The position numbers were made by a program, and so were the translations under genes. The notes beneath the pieces are model-generated. The model saw nothing but the letters and a program-made list of their open reading frames with translations, was not told the origin of the DNA and did no database searches. Below are positions 9,882-16,653 of a stretch of 64,000 bases of DNA, piece by piece. Where the stretch lies: assembly GCA_028703175.1 (NCBI GenBank), contig JAQVNJ010000003.1, positions 42,892 to 106,891 on the forward strand. The letters run 5' to 3'. The first letter of the stretch is position 1. Each line of letters starts with the position of its first letter. Origin of the DNA: JAAYCB01 sp012744395. GTDB taxonomy: Bacteria; Planctomycetota; Planctomycetia; Pirellulales; Thermoguttaceae.

Positions 9882-10952
9882 GTGCAGAATCTGCTCTTTT
9901 TGCTCGCGCTGATCGGCGGCGACGCCGGTTTGGCTCGCCCTGACGTGGAGTTCAAGATCTTTCAGTTCCCTGCCGACAAGATTCCGCGGATCGATGGCAA
10001 TCCGGACGACTGGTCCCTGGTGCCGGAATCCTACACGATCGGCACGGATCAGTTGCGGGAAACCGTGGTCGGGCTCGGCGACAAACGCGATCCGGCCAAC
10101 CTGGACGTGCGGGTCAAGGTCGGTTGGGTACGGGGGCAGAACCATCTGTACTTTCTGTACGAGGCCCAGGACGACTATTGGGACTTCGCCAGCGACGGCC
10201 TGCACAACGACATCTTCGAAGTCGTGATCGACGGCGATCGGTCGGGCGGACCGCTGATTCGCCAGATGCATCCCGATCAGCAACTGCGCGAGAAACCCGA
10301 AACGTACTATCGATTCCACGGCGTCCACGCGCAGAACTATCACATTTTCACGCCGGCCGAAGGGAAAGACTGGGCGATGGTCTGGGGCTCGCAGCCCTGG
10401 GTCAAGGAGTTGCCTTATGCCAACGCGGCCTCTCGGTACAACTTCCGGCCGGGCGAGAGCGGCAAGCTGGTGCTGGAGTTCTTCGTCACGCCGTTCGATC
10501 ACGCGCCGCCGGACCGCGCACGAGCGGTTCCGACGCAACTGGAAGAGGGCCAGGTCATCGGCATGTCGTGGGCGATTCTCGACTATGACGATCCGCATGC
10601 GGAGCAATACGGCGGCTTCTGGAATCTGTCGCACAAGACCACGATGTATGGCAATGCATCGGATCTGGTCGCGTTCCGCTTGATGCCGATCGAGCAGAGC
10701 CTGCGCCGGCCCGTCGAGGCGGATTGGTCGTTCCAAGTGCTTGATCGGGAACAACGCGTCGTCGCGTTCCGCGATCGGTCCCACGGCAAGATCACCGCCT
10801 GGCGATGGGACTTCGGCGACGCGCAGTCGTCGGCCGAACGGCATCCCGTCCATCGCTATGAGAAAGCCGGCGAGTTCATTGTGACGCTTCAGGTCGAGGG
10901 ACCGGAGGGCCGGGCGCGGCGGACGAAGGTCTGGGACGTGACGCTGCCGTGA
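9882..10952 (+). CDS. Secreted CBM9-like plus PKD-domain protein
   Basis: 356 residues from a GTG that follows TGGAGGAC. A short signal peptide precedes a DOMON/CBM9-like beta-sandwich marked by IDGNPDDW near residue 37 and LYFLYEAQDD near residue 90. Residues 270-355 form a PKD domain, shown by WRWDFGDAQSS and HRYEKAGEF. Such proteins bind carbohydrate outside the cell and have no catalytic motif. It follows the sialidase-like gene by 72 bases and may be co-transcribed with it. Confidence 0.72.
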   Translation: MQNLLFLLALIGGDAGLARPDVEFKIFQFPADKIPRIDGNPDDWSLVPESYTIGTDQLRETVVGLGDKRDPANLDVRVKVGWVRGQNHLYFLYEAQDDYWDFASDGLHNDIFEVVIDGDRSGGPLIRQMHPDQQLREKPETYYRFHGVHAQNYHIFTPAEGKDWAMVWGSQPWVKELPYANAASRYNFRPGESGKLVLEFFVTPFDHAPPDRARAVPTQLEEGQVIGMSWAILDYDDPHAEQYGGFWNLSHKTTMYGNASDLVAFRLMPIEQSLRRPVEADWSFQVLDREQRVVAFRDRSHGKITAWRWDFGDAQSSAERHPVHRYEKAGEFIVTLQVEGPEGRARRTKVWDVTLP

Positions 10953-11000
10953 ACGTACCCCGCGTGCCATCGTGCGCCTTGAAGGAGGGGGGGTGAAGCC

Positions 11001-11207
11001 GTGTCCGATTTCCAGCGCAGTGGGGGCGTCGCAGGGCGCCTTCTGATCGTTGCAGTGATCCTGACGATCGGCAGCGGTCGAGTCGCGATCGCGGCTCAAC
11101 CGCCTCTCCGCGGAATCTGGATGCACGCGAATCTTCTCCGGACCCCGGCCGAAGCCGAGCGTTGCATCGACAACCCGAAGGAAGGGTCGGTTCCGCGGGA
11201 GGCGTAG
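11001..11207 (+). pseudogene. 5' remnant of a secreted glycosyl hydrolase (GHL10-like)
   Basis: A GTG start after AAGGAGG opens a signal peptide followed by RGIWMHANLLRTP and EAERCI, which is the usual beginning of family-10-like glycosyl hydrolases (GHL10 group). After about 60 residues the similarity stops and the frame ends, where several hundred residues should follow. It lies 48 bases after the CBM9-PKD gene. The lost 3' part is not seen nearby. Confidence 0.55.
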
Positions 11208-11341
11208 AGCCGGTCATTCGTGGCGTCTTCGGGCGCGTCGGCCGGAGGTTGGGGCTCCGCGGCCCCGTGGGCCAAGCGGATCCCTGTTCGTCGTGCCCGC
11301 TGTCGATCACCGTGTCGTGCCGGCAGTCCGCGCCGGCGCGC

Positions 11342-12595
11342 CTATCCTTCGCGAATCTCACGTTGCCGCGGATCGAAGATCTGCCGCTTGCCGGTGTCCA
11401 TGGCCCGCGTCCCCATAATCACCGGGACGCTGTGGTGATAGCCGGCCTCGATCGGCGCGTTGGTCGTCTGGCGCGTGCGAAGGCACTGCAACCAGTCCAG
11501 GAAATGATCGGGAATCTCAACGGGCTCGACGGGCGTATCGGCCTTGGGCAGCGTGCTGGGCTTGATGGCCCCGGCCGAGGAATAGGTGGGACCTTTCCGA
11601 TCGGTCAAGTCGATCGTCCCCAACTCTCCGTAGATCTTTTGCACGCTGCCGCTGGAGTTGCCGAAGTTCGTCGAATAATGCACGAGGAAACCCTCGGGAT
11701 AGATCCAGGTGGCCTCGCAGTGGTCGGGACAGGTGAAACCTTGATCCTTCCAGGTGAACGTGCCTCCCTGCGCCACGCAGCTCAGCGGCAGCTTGCAGCC
11801 CACCACGTAATTGTTCAGATCGATGAAGTGGCAGCCCAGGTTGGCGATCGGGCCGTCGGTGAATTCGCGGTATCCGTACCAGCCGGTCAACAGCTTGCCG
11901 TCGAAGGGGCGCAGCGGCCGGTCGCCCAGGAATTCCTTCCAGTCCACGTCCTCGGCCTTGAGCTGCTCGGCCCGCTCCATCCACGAATACCAATAGGGTT
12001 TGCCGGAGTTGCGGCACTGTTCGATCCGCGAGACCTTGCCGATCGCTCCCGACTCGAAGAACTTCTTGCAGCCGGCGCTGGTGGCGTAGCTGCGCACCTG
12101 GGTGCCCATCTGCACCACCTGGGTGCCGGCCTTGACGAGGTCGAAGACGCGGTTGAGCGTCGCCATCTCCATGGCCAGCGGCTTTTCCACGTAGGCGTCC
12201 TTCTTGGCCTTGATCGCGGCCTCCAGGTGCAGGCAGTGCAAGTGATCGGGCGAGGCGATCATCACGGCGTCGACGTCGTCGAGGGCCACGATGTCGCGGT
12301 AGGAGACGAACTGCCGCGCGGCCCGGCCGTACCACTCTTGGGCCCGTGCGGCAGCCCGTTCGCGGCGCTGCGTCCACGGATCACTGACCGCGGTGAATTC
12401 GACGTTCTGCTGAGTGTCGTGAGGATGAACGCCATTCATGTGAGCCTGGTAGCCGCGCCCGCCGCAGCCAATCAGGCCCAGTGAGATGCGCTCGTTCGCT
12501 CCCACGATCTTGGCGTAGCTGGTGGCCGTAAGCGCCAAGGCGGCCCCGGCCGAAGCCGTCTTCAAGAACTGGCGACGTGAAGCAGGAAGACTCAT
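11342..12595 (-). CDS. Gfo/Idh/MocA family oxidoreductase, Tat-exported
   Basis: 417 residues from the ATG that opens the Tat signal (ASRRQFLKTASAG). The Rossmann motif is GLIGCGGRG (about residue 40) and the catalytic-site motif is VEKPLAM (about residue 130). An NLGCHFIDL segment contributes the active-site histidine typical of the C-terminal domain. It belongs to the NAD(P)-dependent sugar or inositol dehydrogenase superfamily; substrate unknown. It stands alone on the minus strand, divergent from the tRNA array. Confidence 0.88.
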   Translation of the reverse strand: MSLPASRRQFLKTASAGAALALTATSYAKIVGANERISLGLIGCGGRGYQAHMNGVHPHDTQQNVEFTAVSDPWTQRRERAAARAQEWYGRAARQFVSYRDIVALDDVDAVMIASPDHLHCLHLEAAIKAKKDAYVEKPLAMEMATLNRVFDLVKAGTQVVQMGTQVRSYATSAGCKKFFESGAIGKVSRIEQCRNSGKPYWYSWMERAEQLKAEDVDWKEFLGDRPLRPFDGKLLTGWYGYREFTDGPIANLGCHFIDLNNYVVGCKLPLSCVAQGGTFTWKDQGFTCPDHCEATWIYPEGFLVHYSTNFGNSSGSVQKIYGELGTIDLTDRKGPTYSSAGAIKPSTLPKADTPVEPVEIPDHFLDWLQCLRTRQTTNAPIEAGYHHSVPVIMGTRAMDTGKRQIFDPRQREIREG

Positions 12596-12912
12596 GAAAC
12601 CGCCTCCGGTGGTGGTAGGTAAGCTGGTGCGCGCACAGGGAGGGCCCGCGGCAAGCAGCCGTTGAGCCGAACGCGGCCTATTGTAGACCGAGCCGGACTG
12701 GCCGATCAACCTCTCGGTCGGGCACGGTCTTGCCATCGCCTTTTATCGATGAACCTTTTCGGGCGTGACGGCATCTATACTCCCGGCGGCCGACGAATGC
12801 GGTCGGACAATCTCCACGAGCCTCCGAGTTGCGAGTAGGACAATGACTTCGTTCAGGTCGAGCATAGCAAGCGAACCACGATGCACAGGGCGCTACGCCA
12901 GTCAATCGGCGA

Positions 12913-13018
12913 ATGCCCTGCCGATGCATCCTTTGCGCTTGTGACGCTTGACCTTACGTCACGATGGGTTTCAAGAAGCCCGGTGTCACAAGCGCCAGTG
13001 ACACCGGGTTTTTTTGTG
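12913..13018 (+). promoter_or_regulatory. Attenuator-like leader with competing hairpins ahead of the tRNA array
   Basis: Three pairings can be read. Hairpin 1 pairs 12939-12946 with 12957-12964. An antiterminator pairs 12935-12945 perfectly with 12985-12995 (GCGCTTGTGAC with GTCACAAGCGC). The terminator pairs 12979-12989 with 12998-13008. The antiterminator uses one arm of each of the other two, so it excludes both. A 12-codon ORF (ATG 12913, stop 12949-12951; four of twelve residues Cys) ends inside the first arm, and a second mini-ORF starts at 12924. No ribosome binding site is convincing for either. The base pairs are seen; a regulatory role is inference. 12596-12912 shows no gene. Confidence 0.45.
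12979..13015 (+). terminator. Strong intrinsic terminator just before tRNA-Phe
   Basis: An 11-bp perfect stem (CCCGGTGTCAC with GTGACACCGGG) encloses AAGCGCCA and is followed by seven T residues. The tail lies only three bases before the first base of the tRNA-Phe-like gene. No coding gene lies upstream on this strand, so it either ends an unrecognised RNA or controls read-through into the array. Confidence 0.85.
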
Positions 13019-13090
13019 GGGCTGGTAGCTGGGATGGTGTAGCGGCGGCCTGAAAAGCCGCAGACGAGGGTTCGAGCGCCTCCCGGCCGA
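13019..13090 (+). tRNA. tRNA-Phe(GAA)-like
   Basis: A cloverleaf can be folded: anticodon stem GCGGC/GCCGC around loop CTGAAAA (anticodon GAA), T arm with loop TTCGAGC, and an acceptor stem of six pairs with a mismatch at 1-72. The T stem also has one G-G mismatch. It is the first member of the array and starts three bases after a terminator. The mismatches leave its activity uncertain. Confidence 0.6.
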
Positions 13091-13146
13091 CTGCGCTCAG
13101 CGTGCGCGCCAACCGCGGAAAACGGGATCAAGGTGCTAAATGAGCT

Positions 13147-13285
13147 TGCATGATTCGTGGAAGGCGGCTGTTATTCAGATAGCCGCGTGCGCCTTGCCCC
13201 GCGCTTCGTTACGTACCGGTTGTGCCGCAGCGCAGGCGCGCCGCGGGGCAAGCCCACGCGGCTATCACGCTCTGATGAATTCCTC
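13147..13285. repeat. Palindromic repeat, copy B
   Basis: Second copy of the element at 8231-8370, inserted between the Phe and Leu tRNA genes. The core is 13178-13266. Its flanks (ATAACAGCCGC-type on the left as reverse complement, AGGAATTCAT-type on the right) are inverted relative to copy A, yet the core interior (starting CTTCGTTACGTAC) reads in the same direction as in copy A. The left arm carries a small change (GTGCGCC for GTGGGC). Confidence 0.9.
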
Positions 13286-13311
13286 TCCAGCACGGGCCGC
13301 TCAAGCAAGAT

Positions 13312-13396
13312 GACCATGTGGTGGAATTGGCAGACACGCGACGGTCAGAACGTCGTGCCCACAGCGGCATTGGGAGTTCGAGTCTCCCCGTGGGCC
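13312..13396 (+). tRNA. tRNA-Leu(CAG)
   Basis: A class II cloverleaf with anticodon stem CGACG/CGTCG, loop GTCAGAA (anticodon CAG), long variable region and T arm GGGAG-TTCGAGT-CTCCC. The D arm TGGTGGAATTGGCAGAC is typical of bacterial tRNA-Leu. The acceptor stem has one A-G mismatch at 2-71 and the discriminator base is C where Leu tRNAs usually carry A. Confidence 0.8.
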
Positions 13397-13407
13397 CACT
13401 GCATTAC

Positions 13408-13492
13408 GGAAGGTAGTCGGATACGGCTTGCCGAGACGGTCTGCTAAACCGTTCCCCTCACGGGGATGTGGGTTCAAATCCCATGCCTTCCA
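13408..13492 (+). tRNA. tRNA-Ser(GCT)
   Basis: Complete class II cloverleaf: acceptor GGAAGGT/GCCTTCC, D stem TCGG/CCGA, anticodon arm ACGGT-CTGCTAA-ACCGT (anticodon GCT), a variable arm CCCC-TCA-CGGGG and T arm GTGGG-TTCAAAT-CCCAT. Position 8 is A where nearly all tRNAs have U. Confidence 0.85.
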
Positions 13493-13497
13493 CTTTC

Positions 13498-13568
13498 GCC
13501 CTGGTGTGCAATGGACAACATATCGCGTTTCTACCGAGGTCTTCCGGGTTCGAGTCCTGGTCGGGACA
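13498..13568 (+). tRNA. tRNA-Arg(TCT)-like, degenerate
   Basis: The D region (GCAATGGACA), an anticodon loop TTTCTAC (anticodon TCT) and a T arm CCGGG-TTCGAGT-CCTGG are recognisable. The acceptor stem pairs poorly (C-A at 2-71 and two wobbles) and the anticodon stem has a G-A mismatch. It may be a decaying gene. Confidence 0.5.
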
Positions 13569-13571
13569 CTT

Positions 13572-13643
13572 GCCCTGCGAGTGTGCCGGAGAGCACGGCA
13601 GTCTTCGGAACTGCTGGAGGAGGTTCGATTCCTCGGCAGGGCG
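13572..13643 (+). tRNA. tRNA-Arg(TCG)
   Basis: Acceptor GCCCTGC/GCAGGGC pairs perfectly; D stem GTGT/GCAC; anticodon arm GCAGT-CTTCGGA-ACTGC gives anticodon TCG; the T loop is TTCGATT. Positions 8 and 9 are GA, so the conserved U8 is missing. The T stem has one mismatch. Confidence 0.75.
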
Positions 13644-13657
13644 CTGAACGGAGATTC

Positions 13658-13730
13658 GTCCTCGGAGTGTGGGGGATTTGCACGCGACCTTGCGAAGGTC
13701 GAAGACCAGGCTCGACTCCTGGCGAGGACA
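13658..13730 (+). tRNA. tRNA-Arg(GCG)
   Basis: Acceptor GTCCTCG/CGAGGAC and anticodon arm CGACC-TTGCGAA-GGTCG pair perfectly (anticodon GCG); D stem GTGT/GCAC; T arm CCAGG-CTCGACT-CCTGG. Position 8 is G instead of U and position 54 is C instead of T, both rare. Most bacteria read CGC with an inosine-modified ACG anticodon, so a GCG anticodon is itself unusual. Confidence 0.75.
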
Positions 13731-13740
13731 CTCACAACCT

Positions 13741-13831
13741 GACGCTGGAGCCAGATGGCAAGGCGACCGACCGCGGGCACCGACGCGCAGCGCTGGTCCG
13801 GTTCAAGTGGGTTCGATTCCCACCGGCGTCT
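13741..13831 (+). tRNA. tRNA-like structure, anticodon not assignable
   Basis: The acceptor GACGCTG/CGGCGTC (one wobble) and T arm GTGGG-TTCGATT-CCCAC are intact and the D arm has GCC/GGC. The middle 40 bases do not form a normal anticodon arm: the best hairpin has an eight-base loop with no T at position 33. Positions 8 and 9 are GA as in its neighbours. It may be a decoy, a processed variant or a decayed gene. Confidence 0.45.
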
Positions 13832-13943
13832 CTTGGCAAGCAATGATACGGCCAGGCCAACGGCGCACGTCGTCCCGTCCTCCCACCGGAGGCGGTTGGT
13901 GGCGTGTGTTCCGTAAATGGGTTCTGACCGAAGGTCGTGTCAA

Positions 13944-14016
13944 GTGAGGTTAGCTCAGTGGATAGAGCACCAGACTGCTAATCTGGCTGTCGCGGGTTCG
14001 ACTCCCGTACCAAGAC
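13944..14016 (+). tRNA. tRNA with anticodon GCT on an Asn-like class I body
   Basis: The body TAGCTCAGTGGATAGAGC with anticodon arm CCAGA-CTGCTAA-TCTGG and T arm GCGGG-TTCGACT-CCCGT looks like a class I tRNA such as tRNA-Asn, but the anticodon is GCT (Ser AGC) and there is no long variable arm. The acceptor stem pairs at only about four of seven positions. What amino acid it would carry is unclear. Confidence 0.55.
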
Positions 14017-14259
14017 CGCAGGCGTTGAAAACCTGCTCCAAGCGGCCCGCGACCAACGCGGGCTGCGCCCCGTTGGTGCCCGGCGGGCGAATGTGTGATC
14101 GGCCACCGGCGAGTAAACGACCGGCGGCGTCGAGGAATCCGGTGTGTCCGTCCCTTGGGCGATTCCCGGAGGAATCGGCGTAAGCCCGGCACGCGCTTTG
14201 CCGCTGGCAGCACGGCCGAGTGCCATGCAGTGCGTGGATACCGCTTCGACCGGCCTAAA

Positions 14260-14580
14260 GGCAAGCGGCAGCGGGTGGGCGCGCTGGGTCTGGAAGTCCT
14301 CTCGGTGGGCATCCGCGACGTGATCCTGCCGGGCGACATGAAGGACCTGATGAACAAGGTCACCGAGGCCAAGAAGGCGGCTGAGGCCAACCTGATCGTC
14401 CGCCGGGAGGAGACGGCGGCCATGCGCAGCCAGGCCAATACCGCCAAGGTGCTGGAAGGCAACCCGACGCTGATGCGGCTCCGGGAACTGGAGGTCCTGG
14501 AGAAGGTGGCCACCAGCGGCAAGCTGAACGTCGTGCTGGGCGAAAAGGGCCTGGCCGAGCGGGTCGTGAACCTGCTCTGA
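14260..14580 (+). pseudogene. 3' part of a slipin/SPFH (band 7) gene
   Basis: The last 100 residues match the C-terminal half of slipins: VLSVGIRDVILPGDMK, an Ala/Glu-rich coiled-coil region (REETAAMRSQANTAK) and PTLMRLRELEVLEKVA. The N-terminal membrane anchor and most of the SPFH domain are absent, replaced by sequence continuous with the tRNA array. Slipins scaffold membrane microdomains. No start codon with a binding site is seen next to the homologous part, so it is read as a 5'-truncated remnant. A terminator follows the stop. Confidence 0.7.
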
Positions 14581-14592
14581 AAAGAACCAAGG

Positions 14593-14624
14593 CCCGGAGG
14601 CCGAATACCGTTTCGGCCTCCGGG
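14593..14624. terminator. Hairpin after the slipin remnant
   Basis: A 13-bp perfect stem (CCCGGAGGCCGAA with TTCGGCCTCCGGG) around TACCGT lies 12 bases after the slipin stop codon. Only a short T-rich tail (ACTTTCGATT) follows, so it may be a weak intrinsic terminator for the array and slipin unit. Confidence 0.7.
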
Positions 14625-15230
14625 ACTTTCGATTACCGACAGCCCGGTCGCGCCCAACGCGGGTTTACACCGTCATAAGCCCCTCGGCTTTCCCGACCCG
14701 TCTCGCTCCCCAGAGGCCGGCAAGTCGCGGCGGGTGAGCGGGTGGGGGATGCGACGGGGTCGCGAACGGTGCCCCCCGCAGCTTGGACGCTGCATTGAAA
14801 TCAGTAAAATGGGCAGATTAGATTTCGTTGGTAGTGATTGACCTGCCTTGGCGTCTCGGGCAGCAGAGAATTCCGTCAAGTCCCGTCTGCTGGCTGATTT
14901 ACATTCGCATACAACATCGGTAAGGTTGGTCAGGGATAAGTAGACCTCCGAGGAGACGGTTGAAATGGACAGACTGAGAGACTTCCTGCGGATTTCGGAG
15001 GCCGCTGGCCAAGCACGTTGTCTTCACGGACCAAGAGGTCTTCCGCCGATTGCGCTAGTACACGGTGGCGCAAGCGTCCGACGAAGAGACTCGCTGCAGA
15101 CTTCAGCGGGCGGCGGCTCGTGGGGTACATGGACGAAACGATTCGCAACAATACTGGCAGGACACCCAAACTCGCCACGATGGCCGTTGGCCGCGGCAAG
15201 GGGATGATCGCCACGGAGGAGGACTGAGAC
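14625..15230. other. Spacer with degraded short frames
   Basis: An ATG at 14965 follows GAGGAGACG and opens a short frame, and another frame ends at 15227, just before the next gene. Neither gives a protein I recognise, and the plausible peptide appears to switch frame, so this may be a decayed gene. No RNA gene is seen. Confidence 0.3.
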
Positions 15231-15767
15231 ATGTCAAAGCGAAAGACGCCCAGCCAGCCCCGCAAGATGTCTGAAATCCTGAAAGAAATGATGGAGCGGC
15301 TGCTTCGTGATCCGAAGGCGGTGCCATCTTCGGAGGCATGCCACGTCGCCCTTTTCTTCGCCAATCTTGCATGGAATGAGTGCGTGGGGCTGGGTACCGA
15401 GCGAGAAGCCTGCTGTAACGTCTGGCAGGCTATCGAGGCAGAGAAACCGGACTTGTGGGACGAACTGAAATCGCGGGACATCGACGCCATGATCGACGAA
15501 CTGATCGCGTACAAGAAGGCCCACTATCCCGACGATCAGCGGCGGATTCTCACCTGCGGCGGCACTTCACAGGGAACGATCCGTGTGGAATGGCTGCCGC
15601 CCGCTGCTCCTGGGGTGGATGCCAAATGGGAAACACAACTGTACGGCACGGTGAGGACGGGAGCCGAGAAGGAAGCCATCCGGTTCCTGAAGAAGACCCG
15701 CAAGATGTCGCAGCAGGAAGCGGTGGTGGCAGTTGCAGCGGTCAGGAAGAAGTTGGGGATGTTTTGA
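15231..15767 (+). CDS. Hypothetical protein, 178 residues
   Basis: The ATG follows GGAGGAGGACTGAGAC, a strong ribosome binding site, which supports it as a real gene. The protein is soluble, with a charged helical N-terminus (KMSEILKEMMERLL), an acidic middle and a basic helical C-terminus ending in VAAVRKKLGMF. No signal peptide, membrane segment or known motif is visible. I do not recognise the family. Confidence 0.55.
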   Translation: MSKRKTPSQPRKMSEILKEMMERLLRDPKAVPSSEACHVALFFANLAWNECVGLGTEREACCNVWQAIEAEKPDLWDELKSRDIDAMIDELIAYKKAHYPDDQRRILTCGGTSQGTIRVEWLPPAAPGVDAKWETQLYGTVRTGAEKEAIRFLKKTRKMSQQEAVVAVAAVRKKLGMF

Positions 15768-15955
15768 GCGACTTGAGTGTCGAACCGATAAGGAGCGGCG
15801 TATGACCTCGACAGGGAGGCCAGGAAGATCAAGAGTCGGTTGAAGGCCATCGAGCGACGGCGGGCCGAGTTGAAGGCGGAAATTGACGGATGACGACAGG
15901 TGCGGCGAAGGATCGATCAATATGAACCTGACGAAGGATCATAAGGGATGCCGAG

Positions 15956-16336
15956 ATGAGGCTCATCGGAACAAGGTTTGACGGCCCAAGCTGGGCGGCC
16001 ACCTACCGGGTGGTCGAGGCCGTTGTCACCCCCGAACGCATTGCTTTGGATTGGATCGACAATGGCGCTCAGTATCACTTGCTGGCGCACTCCCAGGACG
16101 GCGGGCTCACCTACCGTGGCAACTACGGTATGTTTCGCCCCGAGGAAGAATGGGTCATCGAGCTCACCCGCTACACGGCCGTTGATGGGTCCGCGGTCTT
16201 GCTCGCCAGATGGCACGAGAAGGACAGTGGGAACGAAGGTTCGACGATGTTTGAGTTGAAGCCACAAGAGGAGTCGAGCCGATATGGAGGCCTACACGGG
16301 ACAAATCAGCAAGAAGCGCGCCCGCCGTTTCATTGA
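15956..16336 (+). CDS. Hypothetical protein, 126 residues
   Basis: The ATG follows AAGGGATG at acceptable spacing. The protein is small, with several short beta-like stretches (TYRVVEAVV, EEWVIELTRY, AVLLARW) and no signal peptide or catalytic motif. Function unknown. A short frame at about 15803-15892, rich in Arg/Lys/Glu, precedes it and may be a remnant. Confidence 0.45.
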   Translation: MRLIGTRFDGPSWAATYRVVEAVVTPERIALDWIDNGAQYHLLAHSQDGGLTYRGNYGMFRPEEEWVIELTRYTAVDGSAVLLARWHEKDSGNEGSTMFELKPQEESSRYGGLHGTNQQEARPPFH

Positions 16337-16653
16337 GTAGAGCACCCAGTTCCGGAAGAATGCCAGAACTGTCGCCATTCCCAAGAACGTGCGTGACGTA
16401 GAAATGCTCGTCGAAGACAGTCGCCGGCATGGTTTTCTTCCACCGGGGCGACGAGTCGGAGATCGAGCGACGCCGGCGCCCAAGAACAAGGCGAGGCCTG
16501 CGAGTGCAGTCCGGCCGTGCAGCGAAACTCCCGAGACACGCCCGGCGGAATCTGGTAGCTGAAACGGCAGTAGCCGGCGCCGATCCGCTTGGCAAACACG
16601 ACTTCGCGCCGAGGCGTCGCCGGTTCTTCCACCCATAGCCGTAGGTGTGAAGG
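16337..16653. other. Spacer without recognisable gene
   Basis: Open frames exist on both strands but none has a ribosome binding site or motif that I can support. It lies downstream of the next Gfo/Idh/MocA gene, which ends at 16654 on the minus strand. Confidence 0.3.

Noticed and set aside
12913..13018. T-box riboswitch controlling the tRNA array
   Set aside because: No conserved T-box sequence or specifier-loop architecture is visible; only competing hairpins are.
15018..15227. Small gene before the 178-residue ORF
   Set aside because: The peptide seems to change frame and has no binding site of its own; listed only as spacer content.
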